Made by a program: the position numbers and the translations under genes
The notes under the pieces: model-generated
Seen by the model: only the letters and a program-made list of their open reading frames with translations
What the model was told of the DNA's origin: nothing
Databases searched by the model: none
Assembly: GCA_934309145.1 (NCBI GenBank)
Contig: CAKRCW010000010.1
Coordinates: 1 to 64,000, forward strand
DNA: 64,000 nucleotides
Direction of reading: 5' to 3'
Origin: an uncultured Lachnospiraceae bacterium
GTDB lineage: Bacteria; Bacillota; Clostridia; Lachnospirales; Lachnospiraceae
In this document: piece by piece, positions 43,370-52,034 of the stretch
Numbering within the stretch: the stretch's first letter is position 1
How the letters are laid out: each line of letters starts with the position of its first letter

Positions 43370-43654
43370 ATGAACATATATGAAAGAATCTTTGATAGAC
43401 TCGAAGAATTACATATGAGCCAGATTGAATTGTCGCGTAGAACGGGTATTGCTACTAGTACCATAAGCGACTGGCGTAAGAAAAAGATAAATCCACAGGC
43501 AGATAAGCTAGTTGCTATATGTAAGGCACTTGAGATGTCGCTTGTGGATTTGCTTTGTGAAGAAGAGGAAACAGAGAAATCAGTATCGACAGATTTAGAA
43601 ACCCAAAGAAGAGTACTAAGATATTTTGAATTGCTGGAAATAATATTGTTATAA
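43370..43654 (+). CDS. XRE-family transcriptional regulator
   Basis: A 94-aa protein. Residues about 4-64 form a Cro/CI helix-turn-helix (MSQIELSRRTGIATSTISDWRKKKINPQADKLVAICKALEMSLVDLL). The remainder is a short charged tail (about 65-94). AAAAGGGA lies before the ATG. The next 370 nt hold remnants of the gene that probably accompanied it, so the regulator may have lost its target. Confidence 0.82.
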   Translation: MNIYERIFDRLEELHMSQIELSRRTGIATSTISDWRKKKINPQADKLVAICKALEMSLVDLLCEEEETEKSVSTDLETQRRVLRYFELLEIILL

Positions 43655-44029
43655 TTAATGACATAAGGTTTAAGGGGAAACGTTCAGTTGAATGGAGTGA
43701 TGTCGAAAAGTATCTTAGACAGTATGTTGGAGATTTTTATCAAATAGCTGAAACAGAAGATATTATATATATTGGTACAGATCTTCCAGATGAATACACT
43801 GGTTCAAATTATACCAAACATATAAAGTGGACTATTGCAATACCTGAAATGATAGAAATAGCAACATCAAAGTCCTTTGAAGATAATAAGAAAAATAAAT
43901 ATAGCAGACATGCAAAGAATGGATTGTATCAGCTGATATAGAGTATAGAAAGAAGTTTGGTTATGGTGTTTCATTAAGTATGATTCCTTCCACTGTAGAT
44001 AAAATAATAACTTGTGGGAATTGTTTGTA
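43655..44029 (+). pseudogene. Remnants of one or two accessory genes downstream of the XRE regulator
   Basis: A readable stretch begins INDIRFKGKRSVEWSDVEKYL, continues DLPDEYTGSNYTKHIK, then PEMIEIATSKSFEDNKKNK, and stops at TAG about 43940. It has no start codon of its own. I recall longer Lachnospiraceae proteins of this type with extra residues between the KHIK and PEMIE parts and a longer C-terminus, so this copy seems internally deleted and truncated. A second frame (ADIEYRKKFGYGVSLSMIPS) follows to about 44029. The family's function is not known to me. Confidence 0.6.
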
Positions 44030-44094
44030 GGCATATATACGTGAATTAGCATCAGTTTGAAATTAAAGAATATACATTAAATAAATATATGTAA

Positions 44095-44204
44095 TCCATA
44101 CCTTTTGGCAATAAAATCAAAAATTGCCGAAAGGTATGGATTTTTTTTTGATATATGTTATTATATATAATGGCAATAATTAAAAAAATTGCCGAAAGGT
44201 ATGG
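44095..44204. repeat. Triple repeat upstream of the AbiE-type operon
   Basis: 44095-44112 is an inverted copy (one mismatch) of ATTGCCGAAAGGTATGGA at 44123-44140, making a hairpin followed by nine T. The motif recurs directly at 44188-44204, just before the preferred start at 44212, and the match extends leftward so that about 34 nt (44106-44139 and 44171-44204) are largely alike. AbiEi-type antitoxins repress their own operon through inverted repeats, so these may be operators. The hairpin plus T-run could also terminate upstream transcription. Confidence 0.65.
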
Positions 44205-44211
44205 TGGTGCT

Positions 44212-44937
44212 ATGTGGTATCAAAATGTAATTGCGGATTTAAGTAAAGATACTTTATACACGAGAAAGCAAATATACAATGAGTTAAAACAGATTAAACC
44301 AACGCTGTCAAAAGATTCTTTCAACTGGGTGATTAATAAACTTGTGAAAGAGGGAGTCTTGTGCCGGGAGCAGAGAGGTATATATGTGCCTTGGAACGAT
44401 TCTAACTGTTTAAGCAAAAAAAATATTTATGTTCCACAATATAGTAAAAAAAGTAATGAAATTGCAATGGCAATTGAGGATGAGTTTCCACTTGTGGATT
44501 TTGTTTGTTTTGAGAGTGTGCAGCTTAATGAGTTTCTTAATCATATGATTGCACAAAACACATTTTTTATTATGGTGGAACGAGATGCATTAGATTCGGT
44601 TTTTCGATATTTACAAGAGCAAGATTTTGGAAATATATTGATTAAACCAAGAAATCAGGAATGGGATGCATATTGGACAAGGGATAGTATTGTTCTGCTT
44701 AATTTAGTTAGTGAACATCCTCGAAATACCGAGGTGAAGCACGGAATTAGTATTGAACAGTTATTGGTTGATGTTGTTTCAGAAAAAACATTTAGGTTGT
44801 TATACAGTAAGAATGAGATATATCGTATTTATGAAACTGCGGATCGACTATATGCAATTGATTATACAAGGTTGTTAAGATATGCCAGAAGAAGAGGAAA
44901 GGCAGAAGAAATAGGAAAGTACATTGGAGGAAGATAA
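44212..44937 (+). CDS. AbiEi-like antitoxin/regulator (DUF6577-like)
   Basis: A 241-aa protein from ATG 44212 (MWYQNVIADLSKD); ATGs at 44155 and 44170 are possible, but a TATAAT at 44166-44171 would place the transcript start beyond them. Residues about 10-65 form a winged helix (YTRKQIYNELKQIKPTLSKDSFNWVINKLVKEGVL), followed by a larger domain of the DUF6577/AbiEi kind. It is directly followed, without a gap, by an AbiEii toxin gene. Expected role: antitoxin and autorepressor of a type IV toxin-antitoxin or phage-abortive system. Confidence 0.78.
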   Translation: MWYQNVIADLSKDTLYTRKQIYNELKQIKPTLSKDSFNWVINKLVKEGVLCREQRGIYVPWNDSNCLSKKNIYVPQYSKKSNEIAMAIEDEFPLVDFVCFESVQLNEFLNHMIAQNTFFIMVERDALDSVFRYLQEQDFGNILIKPRNQEWDAYWTRDSIVLLNLVSEHPRNTEVKHGISIEQLLVDVVSEKTFRLLYSKNEIYRIYETADRLYAIDYTRLLRYARRRGKAEEIGKYIGGR

Positions 44938-46014
44938 ATGCTTACGCAAGATAATTTTACAAAAGAAAATATAGACAGATTATGTTTATTAAGTGGCAAC
45001 GATCCATCTCTGCTTGAGAAGACGGTGTATGCCTTCGGATTACTGGAAGCTATATCAAAGGTAGGGATGCCATTCATCTTCAAGGGTGGTACTTGTTTAA
45101 TGTTATTACTTGATAAACCACGGAGATTATCAACGGATATTGATATCATTGTGAAACCGGGAACTGATGTTGAGCAGTATATAGCTGAAGCTGGTAAAAT
45201 ATTTCCATTTAAGAGCCAGAGCGAAGATGTGAGAAAGGGAAGAAACAACATAGAAAAAAGACATTATGAATTCACATATGACTCACCGGTTAATGGAAAG
45301 CCATTGGTTATATTGCTGGATATACTATTTGAAGAGAATCATTATCGCACATTGCTTGAAAAACCAATACGGAATGAACTCCTGATAACAGATGGAGATG
45401 ATTTTACAGTAAAAGTTCCAGATGTAAATAGTATTCTTGGAGATAAACTCACAGCATTTGCACCTCATACTACAGGAATCAGATTTGGAATTGATAAGGA
45501 ACTGGAGATTATAAAGCAGTTGTTTGACTGTTACACACTTACTAGAAATATGACGGATTTTTCAGAGGTGAAGGATGTCTACAAACAGGTAGCTCAGACA
45601 GAACTTGGATATCGGGGCATGGATTATAGCATACAAACTGTCCTGCAAGATACGATAAGCAGTTGCTTTTGTATAATTGCAAAAGGCGGAATAGATAAAG
45701 AAGAATATGAATATTTTATGGATGGAATACGTCGAATCGGTGGTCATATATATAGCGAGCGGTTTAATGCAGAAAAAGCTGCGTATATAGCGTGTGAGGT
45801 TTTGTATTTGTCTTCCTGTATTTATATGGATAAAGAATATATTCCGATAGAGGATGTAGCAACATCCATAGATCAAGAGCTTCAATTTAAGGGTGCGAGA
45901 TCAATAAATTATTTAAGGAAGGTAAGACCGGAGAGTTATACATATGTAATTGCAGCTGTGGAGATGCTTGGAGATAAAATTGAGGATGTGATTTATTCAT
46001 TTTTCCCTAAGTAG
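44938..46014 (+). CDS. AbiEii/AbiGii-family nucleotidyltransferase toxin
   Basis: A 358-aa nucleotidyltransferase-fold protein with FIFKGGTCLML (GG at 50-51) and the catalytic RRLSTDIDI (D67, D69), and the SILGDKLTAFAPHT motif further on. Members transfer nucleotides to targets such as tRNA and stop growth. The length is somewhat above average. It starts one base after the antitoxin stop. All motif residues look intact, in contrast to the broken genes around it. Confidence 0.87.
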   Translation: MLTQDNFTKENIDRLCLLSGNDPSLLEKTVYAFGLLEAISKVGMPFIFKGGTCLMLLLDKPRRLSTDIDIIVKPGTDVEQYIAEAGKIFPFKSQSEDVRKGRNNIEKRHYEFTYDSPVNGKPLVILLDILFEENHYRTLLEKPIRNELLITDGDDFTVKVPDVNSILGDKLTAFAPHTTGIRFGIDKELEIIKQLFDCYTLTRNMTDFSEVKDVYKQVAQTELGYRGMDYSIQTVLQDTISSCFCIIAKGGIDKEEYEYFMDGIRRIGGHIYSERFNAEKAAYIACEVLYLSSCIYMDKEYIPIEDVATSIDQELQFKGARSINYLRKVRPESYTYVIAAVEMLGDKIEDVIYSFFPK

Positions 46015-46024
46015 GATCAAATAT

Positions 46025-46676
46025 ATGCGTAAGTTTGCAGCGTGTTGGCTGGACTATGAAATTGTGCAACAGGTTGTTGCACGATTACCATGGAGAACAA
46101 ATTTAAAATTAATTGACAAGATAGATAGTCAAGAAGGTAGATTGTGGTACGCAACTAAGGCAATTGAGAATGGATGGAGCAGTACAATCTTAGAATTGCA
46201 GATAGAATCTTGCCTTATGTAGAGAACGGGGAAAAGCATAAAAAATTTTCCGACAGCATTGCCACCTTTAGAATCTGATATGGCTAATCAGATATTTAAA
46301 GATCCATATCTTTTCGACTTTTTAGGGACGAATATTCCTAGAAGAGAGGCAGAAGTAGAACAGCAATTGATTGAGCATATACAAAAGTTTTTGCATTTGT
46401 CGGAAGGCAAGTACATTTAGAAGTAGGGGGACAGGATTTTTATTCAGACTTGTTATTTTATCATTTGAAATTGCGTTGCTATGTTGTTATTGAGTTGAAG
46501 GCGTGTGATTTTGAACCAGGATTTGTTAGTCAGCTTAATATGTATCAGAATGCTGTAAATGATATTATGCGTCATTCGGATGATAAGCCAACTATAGGAT
46601 TGTTGCTTGTAAAAGAAAAAATAAGACGGTAAGTGCTTTGCCGTCGATTGAGGAAATTGAAAAAGAATTAGAATAA
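46025..46676 (+). pseudogene. Broken YhcG-type (DUF1016) nuclease gene
   Basis: Pieces of a PDDEXK-type YhcG protein appear in order in different frames: WRTNLKLIDKIDSQEGRLWYATKAIENGWS, then PYLFDFLGTN and EVEQQLIEHIQKFL, then GGQDFYSDLLFYHLKLRCYVVIELK with the catalytic-type motif, then DKPTIGLLLVKEK, and finally LPSIEEIEKELE. At least two frameshifts and a deletion before the last piece are needed, so no functional product is expected. YhcG proteins often lie beside restriction or defence genes. Confidence 0.8.
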
Positions 46677-46843
46677 GTAATGTATAAATTAGTGCTAATA
46701 AAATAATAAAAGGTATTGGATTATGGCAAAGATTGAAACATTCAGTGTTTCACGGAGGTTTAAACTGGGAAACATTGTCGGTTAAGATTGTTTTGTGTTA
46801 AATACTATTCACTTGAATTTTTCACCCAAAAGTAATATATTAA

Positions 46844-46915
46844 GACGATAAGATTTGCTGTGCGTTAGGATGTACTCCTAATGATATTATGGAGTTTTGT
46901 GATGACAGCATATAA
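46844..46915 (+). pseudogene. Tail fragment of an XRE regulator
   Basis: The open stretch DDKICCALGCTPNDIMEFCDDSI ends in TAA and matches the usual C-terminal end of small XRE regulators (CxPNDIMEF). Nothing of the HTH core is left upstream, where about 160 nt look non-coding apart from a short MAKIETFSVSRRF reading frame from 46723. Confidence 0.5.
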
Positions 46916-46929
46916 AGAGGGGTTTTGTA

Positions 46930-48381
46930 ATGAACAGCATTATAACGACAATAAAGCAGAGTATTGATTTAAAAAAGCATAATAAATTCCCATACCTTTA
47001 TGCCACCATTTTGATGGGGGTATTTACGTTTTTATTTTTGGGTATAGAATATTTGTATGTGGATGTACTTTCCAATATTGTTTCGGAGAGCAAAACCGTA
47101 CTTGTACAAAATTATGCACTTGGTGTAAGTGCTATTGGTTTTTTGTTATATTCACTGTTTCGTTGGTTCTGCAAAGGACGATTGAGAACAGTTTGTTTTA
47201 TTTTTATCGGTTTGGCGTCAGTTTCTGGAATCACAGTTATCTGTACTAGTGCAGTTTTCATTACAATTTTTGTGGCGGGACTTATGTTGTTCCTGCTTCT
47301 CGGATTGCTTGGCGGTGGTGTGTTTTATGTAGCTATGCTTATGATGAAAACTGACAGGTATTTAGCGAGGATTGTGGGAATTTCTTATGCAATGGGTATC
47401 CTGCTTCAATTTGTAAATAATAATCTTGTTCGTTTAGAGATTGTAGAAGCTGTTATTTTGGCAGTATTCTTACTGTTACTTGTCGGGATGATGATAAAGA
47501 GTGAGCAAATCTATTGCAAACAAGAGGAACAATCAGCCTATGCCCCAGCGGATGATGAACAAAAAGGGTGTTGTTGGAAAATTGAAAAAGGAACAATCGT
47601 TGGAATTCTTTTGATTTTGCTTGTAACATTGATGACCTGTATTTTCAGCACTCTTGATAATGCAGTCACACTTGTTCATTCAAGCGGTAGTGTTGATATT
47701 GGGCAAATGCCAAGAATTCTGCTTGCATTAAGTGGTCTGGCAGCAGGCTTTATATTTGATATAAAAAATCGCAAATATATGGGGATTATTATGTATTGCG
47801 TGATGGTATTGTCTACCCTATGCATTGCTGTGCTGAAATTTGCGGGATCGTTTTTGGTTGGATTGGTTATTTTTTATTTGTCAGCAAGCTTTTTTGCTGT
47901 GTTTTTTACCTCTGGATTTATGGAGATTTCACGCTATATGAGAGTTCCTGCACTATGGGCAGGAATGGGACGGGCAGTAAATAATATGATAGCTGCCCTT
48001 ATTGCCAATTTTGTTTTGAAGCTCCTGTCCTATGACAACAGCCTTGCGGCCATTATCCTTGTGCTGGTTTTGTTTGTGTCGGTCAGTGTAGTGGCAGTTG
48101 TGTATACCTTTCAGAAGAAGAACTTTATGGAGCAGATTGTTGTAGATGCTGTGGATGTGATTGATGAAAAGGAAAAATTACGGAATTTTTCAGAAGAGTT
48201 TTCATTCACGGAAAGAGAAACCGAGGTTTTTGATTTCCTTATCAATACAGAGGACAGTATTCAGACAATTGCGGATAATCTTTATGTTTCCAGACGGACT
48301 TTGGAGCGTTGTATTTCTAAAATTTATGAAAAGACGGGAGTAAAATCCCGTGTAGGATTACTTAACCTTTACAAAAAATGA
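46930..48381 (+). CDS. LuxR-type regulator with N-terminal multi-pass membrane domain
   Basis: A 483-aa protein. Residues about 20-390 contain roughly twelve hydrophobic helices in an MFS-like arrangement. Residues about 415-483 are a LuxR/GerE HTH (FTERETEVFDFLINTEDSIQTIADNLYVSRRTLERCISKIYEKTGVKSR). Membrane-bound LuxR regulators of this kind are common in gut Actinobacteria and Clostridia, often controlling an adjacent gene. AAAGAGGGG precedes the ATG. The likely target is the surface protein gene downstream. Confidence 0.85.
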   Translation: MNSIITTIKQSIDLKKHNKFPYLYATILMGVFTFLFLGIEYLYVDVLSNIVSESKTVLVQNYALGVSAIGFLLYSLFRWFCKGRLRTVCFIFIGLASVSGITVICTSAVFITIFVAGLMLFLLLGLLGGGVFYVAMLMMKTDRYLARIVGISYAMGILLQFVNNNLVRLEIVEAVILAVFLLLLVGMMIKSEQIYCKQEEQSAYAPADDEQKGCCWKIEKGTIVGILLILLVTLMTCIFSTLDNAVTLVHSSGSVDIGQMPRILLALSGLAAGFIFDIKNRKYMGIIMYCVMVLSTLCIAVLKFAGSFLVGLVIFYLSASFFAVFFTSGFMEISRYMRVPALWAGMGRAVNNMIAALIANFVLKLLSYDNSLAAIILVLVLFVSVSVVAVVYTFQKKNFMEQIVVDAVDVIDEKEKLRNFSEEFSFTERETEVFDFLINTEDSIQTIADNLYVSRRTLERCISKIYEKTGVKSRVGLLNLYKK

Positions 48382-48404
48382 TTATGGGACATTATCTTCT
48401 TTTT

Positions 48405-48437
48405 CAAATCGCATTTCGGAAAAAGAGTGCGTTTTTT
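48405..48437 (+). terminator. Terminator-like hairpin after the LuxR-type gene
   Basis: CGCA (48410-48413) and TGCG (48428-48431), with partial pairing inside, are followed by TTTTTT. Moderate strength. Confidence 0.45.
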
Positions 48438-48452
48438 CTCTGTTTTTGTATA

Positions 48453-48470
48453 ATGGCGGAGGTACGCCAT
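48453..48470 (+). promoter_or_regulatory. Perfect dyad, candidate LuxR-type operator
   Basis: ATGGCG-GAGGTA-CGCCAT (48453-48470), followed shortly by a related TTGGCG. It lies between the membrane LuxR gene and the surface protein gene, more than 200 nt before the latter's start. The spacing and symmetry suit a dimeric regulator; a terminator role is less likely because there is no T-run. Confidence 0.4.
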
Positions 48471-48677
48471 CCTATTTTTACCAGATTGGCGGACTTCCCT
48501 TATATACTTCTTCTTACCCTTAATATATAATTTTATCAGCATTTATGTAGAATAAGTGAAGCACGTCATGAAAAGGAGGTTAAATCATTAACGCTACTCA
48601 AATGAAACAGTGTTGGCGAAAGTTTTGCCCGAAGAAGTAATAAAATGATAATAAGATTTAGAAGGGGAGGAACTATT

Positions 48678-50855
48678 ATGAAAACAATAATGAAGAAGTG
48701 CAATGGAAAGCTGCTGAGCATTCTGCTTGTGCTTTGTATGGTACTGGCGATGGTACCGGTGACTGCATTTGCGGCAGATAACTATATTGACAGGATTAGT
48801 GTCACATATACCCAATCAAGTTATAAAGCTGGGGATGTACCATATGCGTCAGCAACGGTGACAGAAGGAAACTGCTCTGTTGCCTATGAGTATTGGAGGG
48901 AGATTGAGCAAAAAGAGGAAGGCGGTGTTTGGACTGGCACAGGACGATACTGGTATTCTGATTCAGCAAAAATGGCATCTCTTTCAGCAGACAAGCGGAT
49001 TACACAATTTGAAGCAGGACATCACTATTCCTATAATATTGTGATTAAAACGGACAGTGGCTATTTTATCAGCGAAGATTCAACTATAGTTTCCGTGGCT
49101 GGTTATGAATGGGGTACGCCTGCCTCAAGTACGAATCTTGAGATAAAAGAGATGAGTACAGAACTGCGTATTTACAGTCCTTACTCAATCGATATTCCTG
49201 CTGACAGCACCGATGAGGTTATTAGCGTAGTTGATATTGGCAATATTTGGAAGAATCTTAATTCTTCACAGCCTGTTGCGTTTACAGCGGAAGTAAATTC
49301 TAACAATTCTGCCTGCAGCGGGAAAATAGAAATTGTAGAAGAAATGTGGGAGAAGTCCACTGCCGGTGAAAGTACTCCTATAAATGATATTATTAAAAGT
49401 ACTGACACACCCCATAATCCGATTGCTGGTGGAGAATATTGGTATAGTGTTGTATTAAAGGCGAAAGAGGGATATGTATTTTCTGATAATGTGACTTTCA
49501 TCTGCGATGGACAGAACTATACTTCAAATACCGCTGTGTCAGATGGTGGAAAGACATTCACTGCCTGGGAATTTATGGATCCTGTAACGGCAAAGAGCAA
49601 CATTGACGATATTGGCGATGTAGATATTGAGGGTGTAACATTTAACTATAAGCCGGGAGATGCACCAAAAGCAACTGCTTATAAATGTGATGTATGGGAT
49701 GAACTATATGATATAGAGTACGAATATTGGGAGGAAATGGAAACTAATGCAAATGGTGAATCTGTACCAGTAAAATATTGGTACTCAGATGAAAGTAAGA
49801 ACAATGCACTTGCACAGGGCAAAAAAATAACTACTTTCGAGGAAGGCAAAACTTATATGTATAGTATTTCTCTTAAATCGAGAGATGGAAATACATTTGC
49901 AACTAATAGTAAAGTAATGGTAAATGGAGAAACTGTTAATAGTGCAAATGTGACAAATACTGGAACAGGGCTTTTTGTAGTTGCTGTGCGTACAATAAAA
50001 CCTCAAACTGTTCGGTTACAGAATATTAGTGTTGTCGAGATAAATAATGCAACAATCAGTTTTAAGGCAGGAGATAAGCCTGTATTTACAGGAAAAACAC
50101 CTGAGAATGTTCCATATATTTATCAATCTGAATATTGGAGTACGGATGGAGGTAAAAAATATTATTACGCTGCCGATTTTTGGAATGAAAACAATCCAGA
50201 TGATTTATTTACCGAATTTGAGAGTGGTAAAACATACACTTATGGAATATATTTCAAGGCAGCAGAGGGATATTGTTTTACAACTGATACTAAATTAAAA
50301 ATAAATGGTAAGTATTACGATTATGATATTACTGACTATGACCCGATGTTACAATATGAGAATGGTGGATATGCAACAATGTGGGTTGACACAAGCTTGA
50401 CCATAACACCACAGGCATCCAGCACAACTCCAAGTTACCAAATTATTGAGGGTATCAACGGCACTTGGACGCAGAACACGGATGGAACGCTGACTTTCCG
50501 TGCCAATGGTGAATTCAGCAAGTTCACGGGTGTTAAAGTTGACGATAAATTGATTGACGCTGGAAATTATGTAGCAGCATCCGGCTCTACAATTATTACA
50601 TTGAAAACTGATTATCTCAAGACGCTTGCAGCAGGTGCTCATAAGCTGACGGTTGTTTATACGGACGGCGAGTGTAGTACGAATTTTGAGATAAAGCAGG
50701 TAACAAAAAATAGTGTCACAAACCCAACAAATCCAGCAAGTCCAAAGACTGGTGATGACAGTATTATCCAATTATGGGTTGTAGCATTCCTTGTATCTGC
50801 AACAGGTATATGCGGTACAGTAATGTACGAAAGGAAGAAAAAATATAACAGATAA
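48678..50855 (+). CDS. Sortase-anchored surface protein with three repeated domains
   Basis: A 725-aa protein with a signal peptide (about 1-33, ending TAFAA), three related domains of about 150 residues (each with a Y-x-Y-W-x-E stretch, YWYSD or YYYAD, then FEAGHHYSYNI-like and GYxF segments), an X2/Ig-like domain (about 590-685, SYQIIEGINGTWTQNTDG), and a SPKTGD sortase signal followed by a hydrophobic helix and RKKK tail. GGGGAGG precedes ATG 48678. The domains suggest an adhesin or host-facing protein; the ligand is unknown. Confidence 0.88.
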   Translation: MKTIMKKCNGKLLSILLVLCMVLAMVPVTAFAADNYIDRISVTYTQSSYKAGDVPYASATVTEGNCSVAYEYWREIEQKEEGGVWTGTGRYWYSDSAKMASLSADKRITQFEAGHHYSYNIVIKTDSGYFISEDSTIVSVAGYEWGTPASSTNLEIKEMSTELRIYSPYSIDIPADSTDEVISVVDIGNIWKNLNSSQPVAFTAEVNSNNSACSGKIEIVEEMWEKSTAGESTPINDIIKSTDTPHNPIAGGEYWYSVVLKAKEGYVFSDNVTFICDGQNYTSNTAVSDGGKTFTAWEFMDPVTAKSNIDDIGDVDIEGVTFNYKPGDAPKATAYKCDVWDELYDIEYEYWEEMETNANGESVPVKYWYSDESKNNALAQGKKITTFEEGKTYMYSISLKSRDGNTFATNSKVMVNGETVNSANVTNTGTGLFVVAVRTIKPQTVRLQNISVVEINNATISFKAGDKPVFTGKTPENVPYIYQSEYWSTDGGKKYYYAADFWNENNPDDLFTEFESGKTYTYGIYFKAAEGYCFTTDTKLKINGKYYDYDITDYDPMLQYENGGYATMWVDTSLTITPQASSTTPSYQIIEGINGTWTQNTDGTLTFRANGEFSKFTGVKVDDKLIDAGNYVAASGSTIITLKTDYLKTLAAGAHKLTVVYTDGECSTNFEIKQVTKNSVTNPTNPASPKTGDDSIIQLWVVAFLVSATGICGTVMYERKKKYNR

Positions 50856-50881
50856 ATTACGCATCATAAACCTTTAAGTAA

Positions 50882-50920
50882 AGGCGGTGGCGGGGTGGTA
50901 TCCTGCCGCCGCCTGTTTTT
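50882..50920 (+). terminator. Rho-independent terminator after the surface protein gene
   Basis: AGGCGGTGGC... pairs with GCCGCCGCCT in a GC-rich stem (50882-50914), followed by GTTTTT. Confidence 0.85.
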
Positions 50921-51043
50921 ATATGTAAGGTACTTGGAATGTCATTTGCGGATTAATTGCTATTCGTATTTTTAGATTGTATACCAGAGAAGAAAATGCT
51001 ATAACTGGTTAGCAAAACTAACTCAAAAGGCAAGGAGGAAAAC

Positions 51044-51687
51044 AATGAAGATACAGGTTGTTGAAGATATTAAAAAAGCCAGTGATAGTCATGCTCTCTG
51101 GTTCATTCTGTCCGAGTGCATGTCTGGGATACATATATGAAAAAATGCAGGATGACTACTGCATAGTTTTGCCTGAATATGGTGGACACTATGAGAATAG
51201 TACATTTACAACCAGAGCAAATGAGGCAAGTCAGATAACAGATTATCTTGTAACACATAACATGACACATATCCGTATGATATACGGACAATCCATGGCT
51301 CAGAGGTGGGAATAGAACTGCTCAGACAACTGACAGCAAGGGATATTGTGGTAGACCACTGTTTTTTTGATGGTGCTCCGTGTGTAAAGCTTTCAGCACT
51401 ATATAAGAAGCGGATGTATTTTAAGTTCAAGACCTTAGCTAACATGATGAAGAAAAAGAATTTGGAGGAAATCCTTCAGTCGAGATTATTAAAGAAATTT
51501 TCAAAGGGTGATACCGAAAGCCTTATATGCAAAGGAGGAAAAGGCATACAGGGCATGCTATGCAGGAGTGAAGGCGGCGTACCCAAAGGCAAAATACAAT
51601 ATTGTTGAGGGCTATGGACATCTGACATATTCAGTTAAGTATACGGATGAATATGTGAAGAGACTTAAGGAGATTTGCGGGGAGTAG
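51044..51687 (+). pseudogene. Broken alpha/beta-hydrolase gene
   Basis: The gene starts at ATG 51044 after AAGGAGG. It needs at least two frame changes to read through: MKIQVVEDIKK, then LSGSFCPSACLGYIYEKMQDDYCIVLPEYGGHYEN in another frame, then the nucleophile-elbow region IYGQSM followed by a break, then GIELLRQLTARDIVVDHCFFDGAP, and the C-terminal NIVEGYGHLTYSVKYTDEYVKRLKEI with a likely catalytic His. The order fits a small peptidase-like alpha/beta hydrolase. It is non-functional as it stands. Confidence 0.75.
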
Positions 51688-51692
51688 TTAGA

Positions 51693-51931
51693 ATGTGTAA
51701 TGCACCAGAATATCTGACCTATGTTGCTTCTGTCGGTGATTGGCAGGACAGTTTTGAAATGTGCTATGAGGATGAGAAGATTGAACTATCCGGAATTTCC
51801 GGATAGTTCAAATGGAAGGCTCTCGTCAAGTTAAATGCGATACCAAGCATTATAATCTTCAAATGATTATCGCAGTTGGGTTTAAAGTGAATAATGAGCG
51901 TGCAGTGCAGATAAGCTACATATCTTTATAG
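51693..51931 (+). pseudogene. Remnant of a RhuM-family gene
   Basis: MCNAPEYLTYVASVGDWQDSFEMCYEDEKI matches the opening of RhuM-type proteins. The frame then enters a palindrome and stops, and resumes as TKHYNLQMIIAVGFKVNNERAVQ, which belongs about 40-50 residues further along in the family. The middle and the entire C-terminus are missing. RhuM genes often lie in restriction or mobile islands. Confidence 0.7.
51781..51811. repeat. 31-nt near-perfect palindrome
   Basis: TTGAACTATCCGGAA, one T, then TTCCGGATAGTTCAA: 15 of 15 pairs. It stands exactly at the break between the two RhuM fragments. Confidence 0.75.
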
Positions 51932-52034
51932 GTTGTATTTATCGTATTATTTGTATATATTATAAGAAAATCAGAGGATGTGAGATACACCTGATATTGA
52001 GTAGAGCCACTAATTTTCAAAGGAGTGAAAGATA

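Noticed and set aside
46025..46222. 65-aa independent gene after AbiEii
   Set aside because: It is the N-terminal piece of a YhcG-type protein whose other pieces follow in other frames.
51306..51608. 100-aa independent gene starting at ATG 51306
   Set aside because: It continues the alpha/beta-hydrolase sequence begun in other frames upstream and has no ribosome site.
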